DNA of 64,000 nucleotides from CAZMNY01 sp964567745 (GTDB lineage Bacteria; Planctomycetota; Planctomycetia; Pirellulales; Pirellulaceae), in contig CAZMNY010000027.1 of NCBI GenBank assembly GCA_964567745.1, forward strand, positions 1-64,000, in the 5' to 3' direction. Both the position numbers and the translations under genes were made by a program. Numbering within the stretch: the first letter of the stretch is position 1; every line of letters starts with the position of its first letter. Below are positions 62,298 through 64,000 of the stretch, in pieces. The notes below the pieces were generated by a model. It was not told the DNA's origin. It did no database searches and saw only the letters and a program-made list of their open reading frames with translations.

Positions 62298-63203
62298 TTG
62301 AATTCAAGCACAACAGACCTGCCGATTCTCGGACAGTCTCCGTCTCCTCCCACGCGCCCGGCCAGATTGCCTCGGTGGCTCAAACGCCAAGTCCCCAAGG
62401 GCAACGCCAATCACTTTACGGCACGATTGCTGGATGAGTTGAAACTGGAGACAGTCTGCGAGAGCGCTAAGTGTCCGAACCGTATGGAGTGCTATTCGCA
62501 GAAGACCGCGACCTTCATGGTGTTGGGCGACGTTTGCACTCGACCCTGCGGATTCTGTTCGGTCTCACGAGGCAAGCCCGAGGCGCTTGAGTTGGACGAG
62601 CCTCAGCGGGTCGCCGAAGCGGCTCGAAGGCTCGAGTTGAGTCATGTCGTGATCACATCGGTCACGCGAGACGATTTGCCCGACGGCGGCGCGGCCCACT
62701 TCGCCGAATGCGTGGAAGCCGTTCGCAACGAGACCGGCGCGGCGGTTGAAGTCTTGACTCCCGATTTCTTGCACGACTACGCGGCGCTCGATCTCGTTAT
62801 CGACGCGACGCCCGACGTATTCAATCACAACACCGAGACCGTTCCTCGACTCTATCGCAAAGTCCGCGGACCCAAGTCCGACTACCGCTGGACGCTGGAA
62901 CTGATCCGGCACATCAAGCGTCGTCGACCCGAAATCAAAACAAAGAGCGGATTGATGTTGGGGTTGGGCGAGACCCGCGATGAATTGCTCGACGTGCTCG
63001 CCGACTTGCTCGACGCCGGCTGCGATCTATTGACGTTGGGTCAATACCTTCAGCCCTCGCCGAAATATCTTCCCGTCGTGCGATACGTGCCCCCGGCCGA
63101 ATTCACCGAACTGGGCCAGATCGCCGAATCCATGGGCTTTCAAAAAGTCGCCAGCGGCCCCTTCGTCCGCAGCAGCTATCACGCTCGCGACATGGCCGAC
63201 TAG
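62298..63203 (+). CDS. lipA: Lipoyl synthase (radical SAM)
   Basis: 301 residues from TTG 62298, four bases after the lipB-like stop. Both iron-sulfur clusters are present: auxiliary C54/C59/C65 in CESAKCPNRMEC and radical-SAM C80/C84/C87 in CTRPCGFC. Further hallmarks: VVITSVTRDDLPDGGA, TPDVFNHNTETVPRLY and the C-terminal RSSYHA with the Ser ligand of the auxiliary cluster. It inserts sulfur at C6 and C8 of octanoyl groups on lipoyl domains. Intact catalytically, in contrast to its operon partner. Confidence 0.97.
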   Translation: MNSSTTDLPILGQSPSPPTRPARLPRWLKRQVPKGNANHFTARLLDELKLETVCESAKCPNRMECYSQKTATFMVLGDVCTRPCGFCSVSRGKPEALELDEPQRVAEAARRLELSHVVITSVTRDDLPDGGAAHFAECVEAVRNETGAAVEVLTPDFLHDYAALDLVIDATPDVFNHNTETVPRLYRKVRGPKSDYRWTLELIRHIKRRRPEIKTKSGLMLGLGETRDELLDVLADLLDAGCDLLTLGQYLQPSPKYLPVVRYVPPAEFTELGQIAESMGFQKVASGPFVRSSYHARDMAD

Positions 63204-63378
63204 GCAGCGCCCAAGCCCAACGAGCTCGTTCGTTGGGATCGTTCCGTCACTTTGACGTTGCACTTTTCACTTTGCTTTTTGCACTCGAGAATCGCCGGGC
63301 CTCGCGTGACCTTGCCCTACTGGTTTATCTTGGCCGCAGAGACGGCCATGTACGCAGGGCAATGCAACGCTTGCATTG

Positions 63379-64000
63379 CTAAAGTCGACTCGACGTGTAG
63401 AGCGCCGCAAAGTCCATGCTCCAGGCAACTGCGATATGCAGTGCGGCGCCAAGCCAGATCGAGCCTGTGCGAAGGCTCATGATGCCGAGCGCGATTCCAG
63501 CGATGATGGCACCGACCGTCTCGGGGTATGGCTTGCCGAAGTGGATCATGCAGTAAGGAACCATCATTACGAAAACAGAGTAGAAGCCGAAACGGCGCTT
63601 GAGCCCGTGCACGAGAAATCCGCGAAAGAAGAATTCGAGCACAATGAATTGCCAAGCGTAAAGCAGCTCCCAAACGATCAGCCTTGGCCACACGCTTTCG
63701 CCTTCTCGGAGCCCGTAGAAAGGATACGTTCTTTGGAACATTGGCGTTTGCGACACGAAAACGATGACTGGCAAGATCAAGCCGAATAGTAAGGCGTAGA
63801 AAGGCCAGAGCTGAGTGGCACCTTGTAGTTTCCATCCGTAGTTGGCAGGAGATTTGCGAATCAGCAGGCAGCAGATCATTGGCGCCGCCAGATAGGCGAG
63901 CGTTTGCGCGAAGACCCAGCCGCTGAGCCTGACGACTTCACGATTCTCCGCAGCGGCCGTCCAGGCCTTGAGCGAATCGGCCATCGCGGATGGCAACACG
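63379..64000 (-). CDS. CPBP-family intramembrane metalloprotease (5' end may be outside window)
   Basis: At least 206 residues; the frame is open to the window end (GTG 63999), so the true start may lie beyond 64000. About six hydrophobic spans. CPBP (Abi/CAAX-like) motifs: IVLEFFFRGFLVHGL (variant of EExxxR with one Glu), CMIHFGKPYPE (His motif 2) and GAALHIAVAWSMD (final His). Such proteins are predicted endoproteases of prenylated or membrane peptides; substrate unknown. The first motif has Glu-Phe instead of Glu-Glu. Confidence 0.82.
   Translation of the reverse strand, partial: VLPSAMADSLKAWTAAAENREVVRLSGWVFAQTLAYLAAPMICCLLIRKSPANYGWKLQGATQLWPFYALLFGLILPVIVFVSQTPMFQRTYPFYGLREGESVWPRLIVWELLYAWQFIVLEFFFRGFLVHGLKRRFGFYSVFVMMVPYCMIHFGKPYPETVGAIIAGIALGIMSLRTGSIWLGAALHIAVAWSMDFAALYTSSRL

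Overview
The window looks like a chromosomal segment of a planctomycete (PVC superphylum), probably close to the Pirellulales, and probably from a draft or metagenome assembly because it has two N gaps (2934-2943 and 3518-3617). The case rests on three paired or repeated planctomycete families (DUF1549/DUF1553 PSD1-type proteins beside DUF1501 Tat-type proteins, three and two copies), a DUF1559 pseudopilin-like protein with its small lipoprotein partner, an ECF sigma factor fused into a DUF1549 operon, a sulfatase, and the small basic PVC signature protein at 38823-39053. No rRNA, tRNA, CRISPR array, insertion sequence or phage gene was recognised.

Layout. 1-4000: repeat-rich secreted proteins (proline-rich 44-residue repeats; a Cys/Gly/Lys repeat protein broken by a gap) around a DUF255 thioredoxin-like lipoprotein. 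4188-14765 (+): a membrane patatin-like hydrolase, then a run of PSD1 cytochrome, DUF1501, a large membrane protein and a seven-haem c-type cytochrome. 14808-18284: DUF1559 with its lipoprotein, and an M50 protease. 18364-18640: nested palindromic repeats. 18741-26400 (-): ECF sigma factor, DUF1549 protein and MATE pump in a tightly coupled operon, and a second DUF1549/DUF1501 pair ending at a strong terminator. 27170-30003: a decayed PilZ gene, a metallophosphoesterase operon with its own terminator, and a Cys/His-rich lipoprotein.

30032-35475: a fatty-acid-synthase-like cluster (FabZ, long ACP, a second hotdog protein lacking the catalytic His, KAS II), divergent from PTS enzyme I. 35515-36388: two broken genes meeting head to head. 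36396-42748 (-): thioredoxin, ArsC-like, LarA-like, PVC small basic protein, Ser/Thr kinase with accD, and rpe with an inactive-looking histidine phosphatase. 43035-44209: a decayed BlaR1/M56 gene. 44259-52200 (-): a sulfatase, scpB, and carbohydrate genes (two TIM-barrel isomerases, a Gfo/Idh/MocA oxidoreductase, a phosphomannose-isomerase-like cupin protein). 52558-64000: DUF1697, DUF4432 and other hypothetical proteins, a MacB/LolD-like ABC pair, smpB, a lipB-like/lipA pair and a CPBP protease cut by the window end.

Two themes stand out. Several genes have lost the hallmark catalytic residues of their family while staying intact and in operons (hotdog 31519-32049, histidine phosphatase-like 41461-42045, LipB-like 61580-62293, and the sulfatase with CGTSR). 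A separate set is plainly decaying through single-base frameshifts, stops and truncations (27170-28092, 35515-36098, 43035-44209, 45909-46052, 53887-54142). All assignments come from reading the sequence; no database search was run.
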